A stretch of 64,000 bases of DNA, from NCBI RefSeq assembly GCF_001423125.1, contig NZ_LMNW01000032.1:138068-202067 (forward strand). The letters run 5' to 3'. The DNA comes from Duganella sp. Leaf126. Its GTDB lineage: Bacteria; Pseudomonadota; Gammaproteobacteria; Burkholderiales; Burkholderiaceae_D. Position 1 is the first letter of the stretch. Each line of letters opens with the position of its first letter. A program made the position numbers and the translations under genes. Shown here one piece after another: positions 24,912 through 33,581 of this stretch. The notes beneath the pieces are model-generated. The model searched no databases and was not told the origin of the DNA. It saw only the letters and a program-made list of their open reading frames with translations.

Positions 24912-26207
24912 ATGGACTACGATAATTCCCCCATCTGCATCAGCGCGATCGGCGCGGTCACTCCGCTGGGCGATACGCTGGACGACGTGACGGCAGCCTT
25001 TTACGACGGCCGCAGCGGTATCCGAGCGATCGAAAAATTCAACACCGACACCTTCGACACCAAGTGGGCCGGCCTGCCGCCCATCGCCAACGAGCTGATG
25101 CGCTGGCCCGACCACGACAGGCGCTACAGCGCCCGTCCCGGCGAAGTGCTGTACGCCGAGCGTGCCATCGAGAGCCTGCTGGCGCAATTCAATCCGCTCG
25201 ATGCTTACGCCGCCGACCGCGTCGGCTGCGTGATCGGTGTCGACGAACCGGCCATCAACCCGCAGCGCTGCATCGACATCGTGCAGCGCGCAGGCCGCGA
25301 CAACATCGGCAAGCGCCGCGCGCTGATCGACAGCGCGGTCAATGCCGTGCGCATCTCCGAGCTGCTCGACATCGACACCACGACCGTGCTGCGCACGATC
25401 CACAAGGCGGTGCCGTTCTCCGGCTATGCCCGCACCCACGTCGGGCTGTGCTCGGCCTCGCTGCAGGCGCTGGGCATGGCGTTCAACGCCATCCGCAGCG
25501 GCCGCATCGACGCCGCCATCGTCGGCGGTGCTTCGGCCAAGGTCACGCCGATGAATATCGCCCGCCTGGAAGCGATCGGCGCGGTGTGTACCGACCCGGC
25601 GCTGGCCGGTCCGGAGCGCTCGCGGCCATTCGACCGTCGCCGCTCCGGCTTCATGCCGGCCGAGGGCGCGGTGCTGTTCGTGATCGAACGCGAGGCGGCC
25701 GTACGCGCCCGCGGCGGCCAGGTCTATGCCCGCCTGAAAGGCTACGGCGCCAGTCTGTCGGCCGAACACATCGTCGCACCGCACACCCTGAACACCGAAA
25801 TGCGCCTGTGCATGCAACGGGCGCTGGCCGACGCCGGTATTCCACTTGAAGAATTCTCGGCCATCAACACCCATGGTACGTCCACCAAGCTCAACGACCA
25901 CCACGAGAGCCGCGCCATCACCGAGGTGTTCGAAGGCTTCAAGATTCCGCCGGTGGCGGCCACCAAGTCGCAGCATGGCCACCTGATCGCCAGCGCTGGC
26001 GCCATGGAGGTGCTGGGCGTGATCGGTTCGTTCCGCGACGACTTCCTGCCGGCCATCCGCAATCTCGGCGACAGCGACGAGGAAGCCATCGTGCCGCTGC
26101 TGCGCGAGCGCCGCGAAGGACCGGTCCATAACGTGCTGAAAAATTCGTTCGGCATGGGTGGGCTGGCAGCATCGCTGGTGCTGCAAAACCCGCGCTTGCC
26201 GCACTGA
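24912..26207 (+). CDS. FabF-like beta-ketoacyl-ACP synthase (active ketosynthase)
   Basis: 431 residues. Complete Cys-His-His triad: C180 in THVGLCSASLQAL, H321 in NTHGTSTKLND, and H357 in KSQHGHLIASAGAMEVL. It ends with the usual NSFGMGGLAASLVL glycine-rich strand. It should perform decarboxylative Claisen condensation on the dedicated ACP. The frame is open upstream into the preceding gene, but ATG 24912 (MDYDNSPICISAIGAVTPLG) matches family starts. With the inactive ketosynthase-like neighbour it probably forms a heterodimer. No acyltransferase gene is present, so malonyl-ACP is presumably supplied by primary metabolism. Confidence 0.92.
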   Translation: MDYDNSPICISAIGAVTPLGDTLDDVTAAFYDGRSGIRAIEKFNTDTFDTKWAGLPPIANELMRWPDHDRRYSARPGEVLYAERAIESLLAQFNPLDAYAADRVGCVIGVDEPAINPQRCIDIVQRAGRDNIGKRRALIDSAVNAVRISELLDIDTTTVLRTIHKAVPFSGYARTHVGLCSASLQALGMAFNAIRSGRIDAAIVGGASAKVTPMNIARLEAIGAVCTDPALAGPERSRPFDRRRSGFMPAEGAVLFVIEREAAVRARGGQVYARLKGYGASLSAEHIVAPHTLNTEMRLCMQRALADAGIPLEEFSAINTHGTSTKLNDHHESRAITEVFEGFKIPPVAATKSQHGHLIASAGAMEVLGVIGSFRDDFLPAIRNLGDSDEEAIVPLLRERREGPVHNVLKNSFGMGGLAASLVLQNPRLPH

Positions 26208-26222
26208 CAGGAGGAACGCGCC

Positions 26223-27740
26223 ATGCGATTCGTCGATTTGCTCAACAACGCGACCTGGCAGGCAAGCTACCGCGACGTCACGCTGACGCCGCCCGAGGCG
26301 CGTCGTCTGGTCGAACGGGCCGCCCTTCGGCTGCACCAGGCCGAGTGCGCAGCGCACGTTGCCCTGCGCTCGGCAACCGGCGCCGCCGCCGTACCGCAGA
26401 CGCCGCAACTGACGCTGTTCTGCGCCTTCACGCCGCTCGAGACGCTGCTGTGCTACGGCATCGCATCCCGCCTCGGCCTGCTGGCGGCAGTGCTCTCGCC
26501 GCGCACCTTGCCGCGCTTCCTCGACGATCTCGGCCCGGACCTGGCAGTGCGGCTGGTGGCGCCGTCCGGCCACAAGCTGCCTGAGGTGGCAGAGCGCCAC
26601 GGTGCCTTGCTGATCGACCTGGCGCCGTCGCCGGCCGCCGCTGCGGAGGACGCGGAGCCGCTCCCGGTCCCGGTCCCGGTTCCGGTTCCGGTCCCGGTTC
26701 CGGCGCAGGAATGCCGCCTGGTGTTCAGCACCTCTGGCACTACAGGCAAGCCCAAGCGCGTACTGTGCGCCGAAAGCCGGCTCATCGACAACGCCGCCAT
26801 GGTGGCCGCCTACCTCGGCCTGCAGTCCAGCGACCGCACGCTGTGCACCTTTCCCGTGCACTTCATGTACGGCCTGTCGACGTCGCTGTGCACGATGCTG
26901 ACCGGCGGCCACATCGACTACTGCGACTTCCAGCACCCGGGCCTGCTCGCCAGCAGGGCAGCCGAACACGGCGTCACGGTGCTGCCGGTGATCGGCGACT
27001 GGGCCGAGGGGCTGACCGAACGCTGGCAACAGCTGGGCCATGCGCCGCGCCGCCTGCTGCTGCTTAATGCATCGGACCGGCTGACACGGGGGCAGGCCGA
27101 AACCCTGATGCCTTACGCGAGCGCGTTATGGAACAATTTCGGCCAGACCGAGTCGGGACCACGCATGTTCGCTGTCAACCTGTCGCAGGTCGAGGACCTC
27201 GGCAGCGTGACCTACCACGGCACCATCGCCCCCGGCTTCCCCGCTTTCGAAGCGCTGCAGCTGCGCATCGCCAACGGCGACGACACCGACGGTTGCGGCG
27301 AACTGCACTATCGCACGCCGTACGCCATGCTGGGCTACCTGAACGACGACGGCAGCGTTACGCCGGCGCCGGAATGGATCGCCAGCGGTGACCTGTTCCG
27401 CCGCGCCGCCAACGGCGCCTACCTGTGGGCCGGCCGCGCCGCCCACACCATCAAGGTCAACGGCCAATTCGTTTCGCTGCGCACGCTGGCCGACGACCTG
27501 CTTGCGCACCAGACCGTGACCGGCGTCGGTTATGCGCGTGGCCAGGTCGACGAACTTTGCCTGTTCGTCGAGGCCGAGCAGCCCGCCAGCGACCTGGCCG
27601 TGCAGCTGCGCCGGGTGGTGGCGCGTACGCTGCGCGGCAAGCATTCTGACATCCGCATCGTGCCGGCGCTGCCGCGCACCGAGAGCGGCAAGATCGATTT
27701 CAAACAACTCAACCTGACACTTGCCAAGGAACTCGCATGA
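26223..27740 (+). CDS. AMP-dependent acyl synthetase/ligase (ANL superfamily)
   Basis: 505 residues. Adenylating motifs are present: P-loop STSGTTGKPK (about 169), the A5 region NNFGQTESG (about 305), SGDLFRR, the hinge-like AHTIKVNGQFVS and the C-terminal catalytic lysine in RTESGKIDFKQL (about 486). It activates a carboxylic acid as an acyl-adenylate for thioester formation, probably loading a starter onto the ACP or activating the finished acid. Arrangement next to ketosynthases resembles ApeH of aryl-polyene clusters. Residues about 147-159 are a (Pro-Val) dipeptide run encoded by a hexanucleotide repeat. Its stop overlaps the next gene (ATGA). Confidence 0.88.
   Translation: MRFVDLLNNATWQASYRDVTLTPPEARRLVERAALRLHQAECAAHVALRSATGAAAVPQTPQLTLFCAFTPLETLLCYGIASRLGLLAAVLSPRTLPRFLDDLGPDLAVRLVAPSGHKLPEVAERHGALLIDLAPSPAAAAEDAEPLPVPVPVPVPVPVPAQECRLVFSTSGTTGKPKRVLCAESRLIDNAAMVAAYLGLQSSDRTLCTFPVHFMYGLSTSLCTMLTGGHIDYCDFQHPGLLASRAAEHGVTVLPVIGDWAEGLTERWQQLGHAPRRLLLLNASDRLTRGQAETLMPYASALWNNFGQTESGPRMFAVNLSQVEDLGSVTYHGTIAPGFPAFEALQLRIANGDDTDGCGELHYRTPYAMLGYLNDDGSVTPAPEWIASGDLFRRAANGAYLWAGRAAHTIKVNGQFVSLRTLADDLLAHQTVTGVGYARGQVDELCLFVEAEQPASDLAVQLRRVVARTLRGKHSDIRIVPALPRTESGKIDFKQLNLTLAKELA
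26662..26703. repeat. Hexanucleotide repeat encoding a Pro-Val run
   Basis: About seven copies of CCGGTC/CCGGTT variants in frame inside the ANL ligase gene. It lies before the P-loop, in the linker region of the N-terminal domain, where length changes would be tolerated. Confidence 0.85.
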
Positions 27741-28996
27741 ACCCGACGCTTACCCAGGCTGCCGCACCGGCTGCAGTCCGTACCACCGCCCATAGCCGTT
27801 TTGACGCGGCACCGGTGCGCGCCCTGTTGCAACGCCTGTACGCGCTGAGCGGCCGCCCTGCCGACAGCATTCCGGAAATTAACAGCTACGAGGACTTCGC
27901 CCGCCTGGTGCCGGTCACCGACAACGCCGCCTATGCAGCACTGGCCGAAGCAACGTTTGCCCAGAAAACCGCGGTCGGCTTTTATGTCGGCGGCTCCAGC
28001 GGCACCACCAACAAGCCCAAGCTGGTGTTGTCGGGCACCCCGCGCTTGGGCACGACCCCGACCGACGAGCAACGCGAACTGATCGGTAACCTGCGCCAGA
28101 ACGGCGTGTTCCGGCCCGGCGACGTGGTGGCCAACGGCTTCATGGTCGGCCTGTTCTCGATCTTGCACCACGGTATGAACCGGGTGCTGGAAGCCTGCGG
28201 CGCGAGTATCGTTCCGCTTGGCACCCTGGACGAGAGCTGCGTCGAAAGCCAGCTGCACTTCCTGACCCAGGTCGGCGCCAACGTGCTGGTCGGTACCCCG
28301 GGCACGCTGGTGCAGATCGCCCACGCTGTACGCCGTACCGGGATCTCGGTGCCGATCGAGCGTATCGCCTTCACCGGCGAGCGGCTCGGCTCGACCAAGC
28401 TGGCGCTGCTGCGCAGCGTGTTCCCCGGCGTGCGCGTGATCAGCCTGTACGGCATTTCGGAAGCCGGCTTCGTGGCCATCGGCGATGAAGGCAGCGGCAG
28501 CCACAAGGTGCGCGAAAACGCCTACCTGCTCGAAACCGATACCGACGGCCGTCTGCTGCTGACTTGCCTCGATGCGTCGACTCCGATCCCGATCGTGCGC
28601 TACATGCCCGGTGACCGCATCACGCTTGAAACCACGGCCGAGGGCGCCTGGATACGCCACATCGAACGCAGCAACCTCGACTTCAACTTCATGGGCAACC
28701 TGGTCGAGCTGCGCAGCCTGCGCGCCGCTGTCGCGCAAAGCACCGGCGTCACCGATCCGCTGATCGACGTGGTGCTGCGCACCGGTGACGACGGCCGCGA
28801 CGAATTGACCGTGCGCGTCTATGGGGTTGCCGACGCCGACCTGGCGCAAGCGCGCCAGCTGGTCGGTTCGCTGCCGGAATTGCGCGAAGCGGCCGAGAAG
28901 AATGCCGGCCGGGTCGCGGTCTGCGGCGCGCTGCTGGAGCAGGCCGTGCTGTCGGGCCGCCAGAAACAGCGCCAGATCCTCGACTACCGTACCTGA
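27737..28996 (+). CDS. PaaK/LuxE-like adenylate-forming enzyme
   Basis: 419 residues with a second, distinct adenylation fold of the phenylacetate-CoA-ligase type. The P-loop reads GGSSGTTNKPK (about 85-95), followed by the family segments LVGTPGTLVQIA, RIAFTGERLG and SLYGISEAG (about 235), then YMPGDRI and a small C-terminal domain. PaaK and LuxE homologues make acyl-CoA or transfer acyl groups to a protein cysteine. Having two different activating enzymes in one pathway suggests one primes the chain while the other activates a second acid or an intermediate; which does which is not evident. Start overlaps the preceding stop (ATGA). Confidence 0.8.
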   Translation: MNPTLTQAAAPAAVRTTAHSRFDAAPVRALLQRLYALSGRPADSIPEINSYEDFARLVPVTDNAAYAALAEATFAQKTAVGFYVGGSSGTTNKPKLVLSGTPRLGTTPTDEQRELIGNLRQNGVFRPGDVVANGFMVGLFSILHHGMNRVLEACGASIVPLGTLDESCVESQLHFLTQVGANVLVGTPGTLVQIAHAVRRTGISVPIERIAFTGERLGSTKLALLRSVFPGVRVISLYGISEAGFVAIGDEGSGSHKVRENAYLLETDTDGRLLLTCLDASTPIPIVRYMPGDRITLETTAEGAWIRHIERSNLDFNFMGNLVELRSLRAAVAQSTGVTDPLIDVVLRTGDDGRDELTVRVYGVADADLAQARQLVGSLPELREAAEKNAGRVAVCGALLEQAVLSGRQKQRQILDYRT

Positions 28997-29025
28997 ACGT
29001 CCCATCATTTACCTTGGAGAACACC

Positions 29026-29877
29026 ATGGCTTTGAATTTTCTGGACATGTGCAGCTTGCCGGTCCACACCTCGCCCTACCGGGCCTGCGCTGAAATCGAC
29101 GTGAAACGTTTCTCGAACTGGCGCGATCTGCCGATGAGTGCACTATTGACGGAGGGCATCAACCAGTTTGCCGTGCGCTTCGCCCGCACCGTGCTGCCTA
29201 AGGTGATGGAGGGGCGCCTGCGCGTATTGCCCGTCGGCATACGCAACCTGGCCACGCACGGTGAACTCGGTCTCGGCCCGTTCCTGGTCGAAGGCGATGT
29301 CAGTCAGTTCGGGCCGACCGCGCGCGTGCGCATCACCGTGCGCAAGATGGCCGCGCAAGCGACGCCGATCCTGATGGAGGCCGAAGTTGCTGCTGCCGTG
29401 GCCGGTGCCGCAGCGGTGGCAGACGGCACCACCGCCCATGCCGACGGCGTGCCGCCGCTGCAGTGGCAGGTCAACGACGATCCGCTGTTCCGCCTGACGG
29501 CACCGTTCGGCCAGCTCGACCGCTACGGCTTCCAGGTCAATCCCGGCTGCCCGCTGCTGGAAGAGCATTTCCCCGGTTTTGCGGTAGCGCCCGGTTCGCT
29601 GGTGCTGGCGTTCGTCTGGGAACAGGTGGCGCGCCGCCTCGGCGTGCGCGGCAACGCACTGCGCATCGACGACGCCCGCTTCGTGCGTCCCGTCACGCCC
29701 GGCATCGACTACCTCTGCACCCTGCGCGAGCTGGCGGCGGACGGCAAACCTGGCCGCTACCGCTTCGTGCTCGGCAGCGCCAGTGGCGACGTGCACACCC
29801 AGGGCGTGTTCCACTTCGCGGGCTTGCCGGTCGGACTGGCCGCGCCCCACGGCGAAACGGCCGAGGTGGCAGCATGA
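29026..29877 (+). CDS. Hot-dog-fold dehydratase (FabZ/FabA-like)
   Basis: 283 residues. The C-terminal half carries the FabZ-type sequence LLEEHFPGFAVAPGSLVL followed by AFVWEQVARR (about 176-205), giving the catalytic His in HFPG and an acidic residue at the usual helix position, then IDDARFVRPVTPGIDY on the next strand. The N-terminal half is of similar size and may be a second, degenerate hot-dog unit. It should dehydrate beta-hydroxyacyl-ACP to enoyl-ACP. No enoyl reductase is seen in the operon, so double bonds may remain (polyene). ATG 29026 follows TTGGAGAAC with proper spacing; the in-frame TTG at 29014 is less likely. Stop overlaps the next ATG. Confidence 0.78.
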   Translation: MALNFLDMCSLPVHTSPYRACAEIDVKRFSNWRDLPMSALLTEGINQFAVRFARTVLPKVMEGRLRVLPVGIRNLATHGELGLGPFLVEGDVSQFGPTARVRITVRKMAAQATPILMEAEVAAAVAGAAAVADGTTAHADGVPPLQWQVNDDPLFRLTAPFGQLDRYGFQVNPGCPLLEEHFPGFAVAPGSLVLAFVWEQVARRLGVRGNALRIDDARFVRPVTPGIDYLCTLRELAADGKPGRYRFVLGSASGDVHTQGVFHFAGLPVGLAAPHGETAEVAA

Positions 29878-30389
29878 GTACCGTGCTGACCCATGTGCCC
29901 CTGTGGGTGTGGGGCGTGCTGGCACTGCTGGTACAGCGTGGTATCGCTGCCGCCCAGCCCAATCGCATCACGCTGTCACGGTTGCTGTTGCTGCCGCTGG
30001 TGTTTACCGTGCTCGGCATCATGGGCCTGGCGCGCGTCGGCCCCCTGCTGCCGGGCGCCCTGCTGGCATCGCTCGGCGGTATCCTGATCGGCGCTGCTGC
30101 CGGCTGGACCCTGTTTGCCGGTCGCCCCGGTTATGCATGGGATGGCGCATCTGGCGAACTGTACCGTCCTGGCAGCTGGCGCATGCTCGGCTGCAGCCTG
30201 GCAGCGTTCTGCCTCAAGTTCGGGCTGGGCATGCTTGCAGGAATGCAACACGTCGCGCTGTCGGGACTCGGCGGTGCGCTGCTGACGGGCGCGGTATCGG
30301 GCATGACCGGCGGCCTGCTGTGGGGCGCCAGCGCTGCCCAGCTGCTCAACGGCCGGGTGCGGCCTGCGCTGACCCCGATGGGAGCATGA
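29874..30389 (+). CDS. Membrane protein, five predicted helices, function unknown
   Basis: 171 residues, hydrophobic throughout, with about five transmembrane segments (near 8-28, 36-54, 58-83, 106-126 and 133-158). It begins VLTHVPLWVWGVLALLVQRG, a start seen in small uncharacterised inner-membrane proteins of proteobacteria (DUF6622-like; this match is from memory). No catalytic motif is evident. ATGA overlap with the dehydratase and a one-base gap to the next membrane protein place it firmly in the operon; a membrane anchor for the biosynthetic enzymes or a transport component is possible. Confidence 0.7.
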   Translation: MSTVLTHVPLWVWGVLALLVQRGIAAAQPNRITLSRLLLLPLVFTVLGIMGLARVGPLLPGALLASLGGILIGAAAGWTLFAGRPGYAWDGASGELYRPGSWRMLGCSLAAFCLKFGLGMLAGMQHVALSGLGGALLTGAVSGMTGGLLWGASAAQLLNGRVRPALTPMGA

Positions 30390-30390
30390 C

Positions 30391-30987
30391 ATGGAACTGG
30401 CTCGCAAAATGGCCATCGGTATCTTGCCGTGGGCCACTTTTAATCTGCTGCTACACTTTACGCCGCCGCGCTACCTGTTGCTGGTCTGGCTGCTGCTGAT
30501 CGCCAGCCAGCTGGTCCTCGGATGGCGCGCCTTGCGCGAGGGCAACCCCGTGGCGGTCGTGGCCCTGGCCCTGTTCCTGGCCCTGTTCGTCAACGGCTAC
30601 ACCGGGACGTTGCCTTGGGCAAATGAATATGCCGGTGCACTGTGCTATGCCGTGCTGGCGCTCACCGCACTGGTGTCGGTCATGTTGCGGGCGCCCTTTA
30701 CCGCCAGCCAGGGCCGTCGCTACGTGCCACGCGAATTCTGGCTGCATCCGGGGTTTATCCGGATTAATCAGCACCTGTCGCTGGCTTGGGCGGTGACGTT
30801 TGCCCTGAATGGCGTACTGATGCTGTGGTTGCAGGCCTGGCCACTGACCGCGCAGCTGGCCTGCTATGTCTCGCTGGCAGCCGCCATCGCCTTTTCCGAC
30901 CGCTATCCGGCCCGGGCCAGGGAGCGCGCTGCGGCACTGGCCGAACAGGCGCTGCGGGCCGGCGGGCCAGTGGCCGCTGCGGGCTGA
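30391..30987 (+). CDS. Membrane protein, about six helices, function unknown
   Basis: 198 residues. Hydrophobic segments lie near 5-22, 27-44, 53-71, 80-99, 128-147 and 150-170, with a polar loop FTASQGRRYVPREFWLHPGF between the fourth and fifth. The C-terminal tail is Arg/Ala-rich and probably cytoplasmic. I do not recognise a family. It follows the other membrane protein by one base, so the two are likely made together and may act as a pair. Confidence 0.7.
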   Translation: MELARKMAIGILPWATFNLLLHFTPPRYLLLVWLLLIASQLVLGWRALREGNPVAVVALALFLALFVNGYTGTLPWANEYAGALCYAVLALTALVSVMLRAPFTASQGRRYVPREFWLHPGFIRINQHLSLAWAVTFALNGVLMLWLQAWPLTAQLACYVSLAAAIAFSDRYPARARERAAALAEQALRAGGPVAAAG

Positions 30988-31049
30988 TCGAGAAAAACTG
31001 GCTGCACCTTGTTGAACCGAATTTTTCAATCTATTTACAGGATCTCATC

Positions 31050-32279
31050 ATGAACCAACATCTGTTAATTCTGGCCCGCGGCGATGCCCGCACCTACCGT
31101 GGCGTTGACGGCCGCTCGCTGCTCGACGGCCTGCCGTTCGACGTCACCCTGTTCGCCGACCGCGGCAACGGCCCCGATCTGCGTGCGCTCGAAGGCGAGC
31201 ACGAAATCGAGGTGGTGCGCTGGAGCGACGAACCGTCGATCGTCAAGCGCGCCGTTGAACTGCATACCGGCGTGCCTTTCACGGCCGTCACCACCTTCGA
31301 CGAGCAGCTGGTGGGCCTGGCAGCCCAGATCCGCGCCGAACTGGGGTTGCCCGGCATGGCGCCCGACGTGGCCGAGCTGTTTCGCAACAAGATCCGCATG
31401 AAAGCCGTGCTCGACCAGGTGCAGGTGCGCACCCCGCAAGCCTGCCACGTCTCGGACCGCGCCGCGGTGGAAACGCTGCTGGCCCGCCACGGCAAGCTGG
31501 TGGTCAAGCCGATCAACGGCCTGGGCGCCCGCGACGTGGTGTTCATCGCCAGCCTCGACGAGCTCAACGCCTGGTATGAACAGGGAAAAAACACCGCCGA
31601 ATTCGAAGCCGAAGAGTTCATCGATGGCGTGCTGTATCACGTCAACGCGGTCGTACGCGACGGCGTACCGCTGCTGACGGCCAGTGCCATCTATGTGCCC
31701 GGCATGGGCAACATCGATTTCTCGGCCGGCACGCCGTTCGTCAGCGCCATGGTGACCGATCCGGTACTCAAGGCACGGCTGCAGGCATTCTCGGACCGGG
31801 TAATCGCCGCGCTCGGCATGCGCGATGGCGTGACCCATCTGGAATGCTTCGTCACCCCGGCCGGCGAAATCGTGTTCTGCGAGGTCGGCGCCCGCCCCGG
31901 CGGCGGCGGCATCGTATGGATGATCGAACAGCATTGCGGAATCAATTACAACTACGCGCTGATGATGCTCGAAGCCGGCCACGGCGCGCAGGTGCGCATT
32001 CCTCCCCAGCGCCAGCACGGCCTGGTCGGCCTGATGGGCTTGCGCAGCGCGGAGTCGGCCTTCATCCAGCGCGCCGCCGAACAGAGCGACTTCAGCGAGG
32101 ACTGGATCCACGTGCGCCAGATCGATATCGGCCAGGGCGTGTTCAAGCCGGCAGCGGCCCACTGCACCGATTTCCTCGGCCTGTTTGTCTTCAGCTGCAA
32201 CGACATGGACCACTTCGAGCAACGCCGCCGCAAACTGTGCGAGCGCTTCTACGACGCGCTGGAAATGCAGGCCGCCTGA
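31050..32279 (+). CDS. ATP-grasp carboxylate-amine ligase
   Basis: 409 residues. The ATP-grasp architecture is visible: a Rossmann-like N-domain (LLILARGDARTY), the conserved lysines with KLVVKPINGLGARDV (K153) and hinge acids EAEEFIDGVLYH (near 188), then H263 and E265 in THLECFV, and the Mg-binding FCEVGARPGGGG with E278 and R282. Enzymes of this type join an amino group to an acyl phosphate, as in dipeptide or fatty-acid amide synthesis (BacD, carnosine synthase and similar). In this operon it most simply explains amide formation between the polyketide/fatty acid and an amine or amino acid. Substrates are inference. Confidence 0.85.
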   Translation: MNQHLLILARGDARTYRGVDGRSLLDGLPFDVTLFADRGNGPDLRALEGEHEIEVVRWSDEPSIVKRAVELHTGVPFTAVTTFDEQLVGLAAQIRAELGLPGMAPDVAELFRNKIRMKAVLDQVQVRTPQACHVSDRAAVETLLARHGKLVVKPINGLGARDVVFIASLDELNAWYEQGKNTAEFEAEEFIDGVLYHVNAVVRDGVPLLTASAIYVPGMGNIDFSAGTPFVSAMVTDPVLKARLQAFSDRVIAALGMRDGVTHLECFVTPAGEIVFCEVGARPGGGGIVWMIEQHCGINYNYALMMLEAGHGAQVRIPPQRQHGLVGLMGLRSAESAFIQRAAEQSDFSEDWIHVRQIDIGQGVFKPAAAHCTDFLGLFVFSCNDMDHFEQRRRKLCERFYDALEMQAA

Positions 32280-32317
32280 CCACCACCCCTACCCATCACA
32301 ACGAAAGGAACCCTATC

Positions 32318-32629
32318 ATGAGCGCAATCGTACTCAAACGCTGCCACCATCTGCTCGAGGTGGAAGACACCAACCTGGCCGGCAGCAGCTTCGAAGATGT
32401 CGGCCTGGTCGGCGCCAGTTTCAACCTGGTCTCGATGGAAAAAGCCGCGTTCACCAAGGTCAGCATGGCCGACGCCAGCTTCAAGGGCATCCGTTTCGAC
32501 AATGCCCGCTTCGAGAACGTCAATTTCGTCAACACCGACATCCGCGCCTCGAACTACGAGGGCTTGCGCATCGAAGGCATCCTGGTGACGGACCTGCTGG
32601 CAGCCTACGGCGCGCGCGCGGCCGCCTGA
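32318..32629 (+). CDS. Pentapeptide-repeat protein
   Basis: 103 residues. From about residue 19 to 88 there are about 14 consecutive five-residue units with a central hydrophobic (L, F, M, I or Y), for example NLAGS, SFEDV, SFNLV, AFTKV, SFKGI, RFDNA, RFENV, NFVNT. This folds as a right-handed quadrilateral beta-helix. Larger members (Qnr, McbG, AlbG) protect gyrase and act as self-resistance proteins; at about 70 repeat residues this one is small, so a scaffold or binding role in biosynthesis is equally possible. ACGAAAGGAACC precedes the ATG. Confidence 0.82.
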   Translation: MSAIVLKRCHHLLEVEDTNLAGSSFEDVGLVGASFNLVSMEKAAFTKVSMADASFKGIRFDNARFENVNFVNTDIRASNYEGLRIEGILVTDLLAAYGARAAA

Positions 32630-32639
32630 GGAGAATGCG

Positions 32640-33557
32640 ATGCGCATCCTGATCCTGGGCGCCGGCGGCACCGGCGGCTATTACGGCGCGCGGCTGGCCG
32701 CCGCCGGCTGCGATGTCACCTTCCTGCTGCGGCCGGACAGCGCACGGCGCATCGCACGCGACGGACTGAGGCTGACCAGCGTGCGCGGCGACGCCACGCT
32801 GGCGGTGCGGACCGTAACCGCAGTCGAGGAAAGCGCCAACCTGGTGATCCTCAGTTGCAAGGCATACGACCTGGAGGCGGCGATTGCCGCCGTCACGCCG
32901 GCCGTGGGGCCGCATACGCTGGTGCTGCCGTTGCTCAACGGCCTGCACCACCTGACGCGGCTGGACCAGGTGTTCGGCCGCGCCCGTACCTTGGGCGGCA
33001 TGTGCAACATCAGCGTCGGCCGCGCGGCAGACGGCACCATCGAACACTACAACCGCTTCGACGAGCTGCGCTTCGGTGCGCGGGCAGCGGCGCCCGGCGC
33101 CATTGACGCCGAGGCTGTCGCACAGGTGTTCAGGGTGGCCCACTTCCATAGCGTATTGAGCCAGGACATCGGCCAGGACATGTGGGAAAAATTCGTCTTC
33201 ATCGCCACGCTGGCCGGCATGACCTGTGCGCTGCGCAGCGACGTCGGCGGCATCGTTGCCACCGCGCCCGGCGAGCGGCTGATGCGCGACGCCCTGGCCG
33301 AGTGCGAAGCGGTGGCGGCAGCGAGCGGCCACCCGGTGCGTCTGCCGGCACACAGGTTCGCCACGCGGGCCTTCACGGAAAAAGGTTCGCGCTTTGCCGC
33401 CTCGATGCTGCGTGACCTGCAGGCCGGCCGCAACACCGAAGCCGAGCATATCGTCGGCGACATGGCCAGGCGGGCGGCCGCCGCCGGGGTTGCCCATCCG
33501 TGCCTGCGCATGGCGCTGTGTCACCTGCAAGTCCACGAACAGGCGCTTGCGGCCTGA
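32640..33557 (+). CDS. Ketopantoate-reductase-family oxidoreductase
   Basis: 305 residues, two-domain NADPH-dependent reductase of the PanE/ApbA family. Cofactor loop GAGGTGG at 7-13, LSCKAYDL (catalytic-region Lys of the motif 'K(A/T)xD'), LPLLNGL, and the second-domain lysine in MWEKFVF (near 182). PanE homologues within biosynthetic clusters reduce alpha-keto acids or related carbonyls in precursor or tailoring steps. Placed last in operon 1, directly before a terminator, it may supply an alpha-hydroxy-acid building block; housekeeping pantothenate synthesis is unlikely in this setting. GAGGAG precedes the ATG. Confidence 0.85.
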   Translation: MRILILGAGGTGGYYGARLAAAGCDVTFLLRPDSARRIARDGLRLTSVRGDATLAVRTVTAVEESANLVILSCKAYDLEAAIAAVTPAVGPHTLVLPLLNGLHHLTRLDQVFGRARTLGGMCNISVGRAADGTIEHYNRFDELRFGARAAAPGAIDAEAVAQVFRVAHFHSVLSQDIGQDMWEKFVFIATLAGMTCALRSDVGGIVATAPGERLMRDALAECEAVAAASGHPVRLPAHRFATRAFTEKGSRFAASMLRDLQAGRNTEAEHIVGDMARRAAAAGVAHPCLRMALCHLQVHEQALAA

Positions 33558-33581
33558 ATACCGCTGTCCACGAGACGCCCG

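Noticed and set aside
24750..27041. 763-codon minus-strand open frame across the ketosynthase and ligase genes
   Set aside because: Opposite a coherent operon with clear motifs; no domain in the translation.
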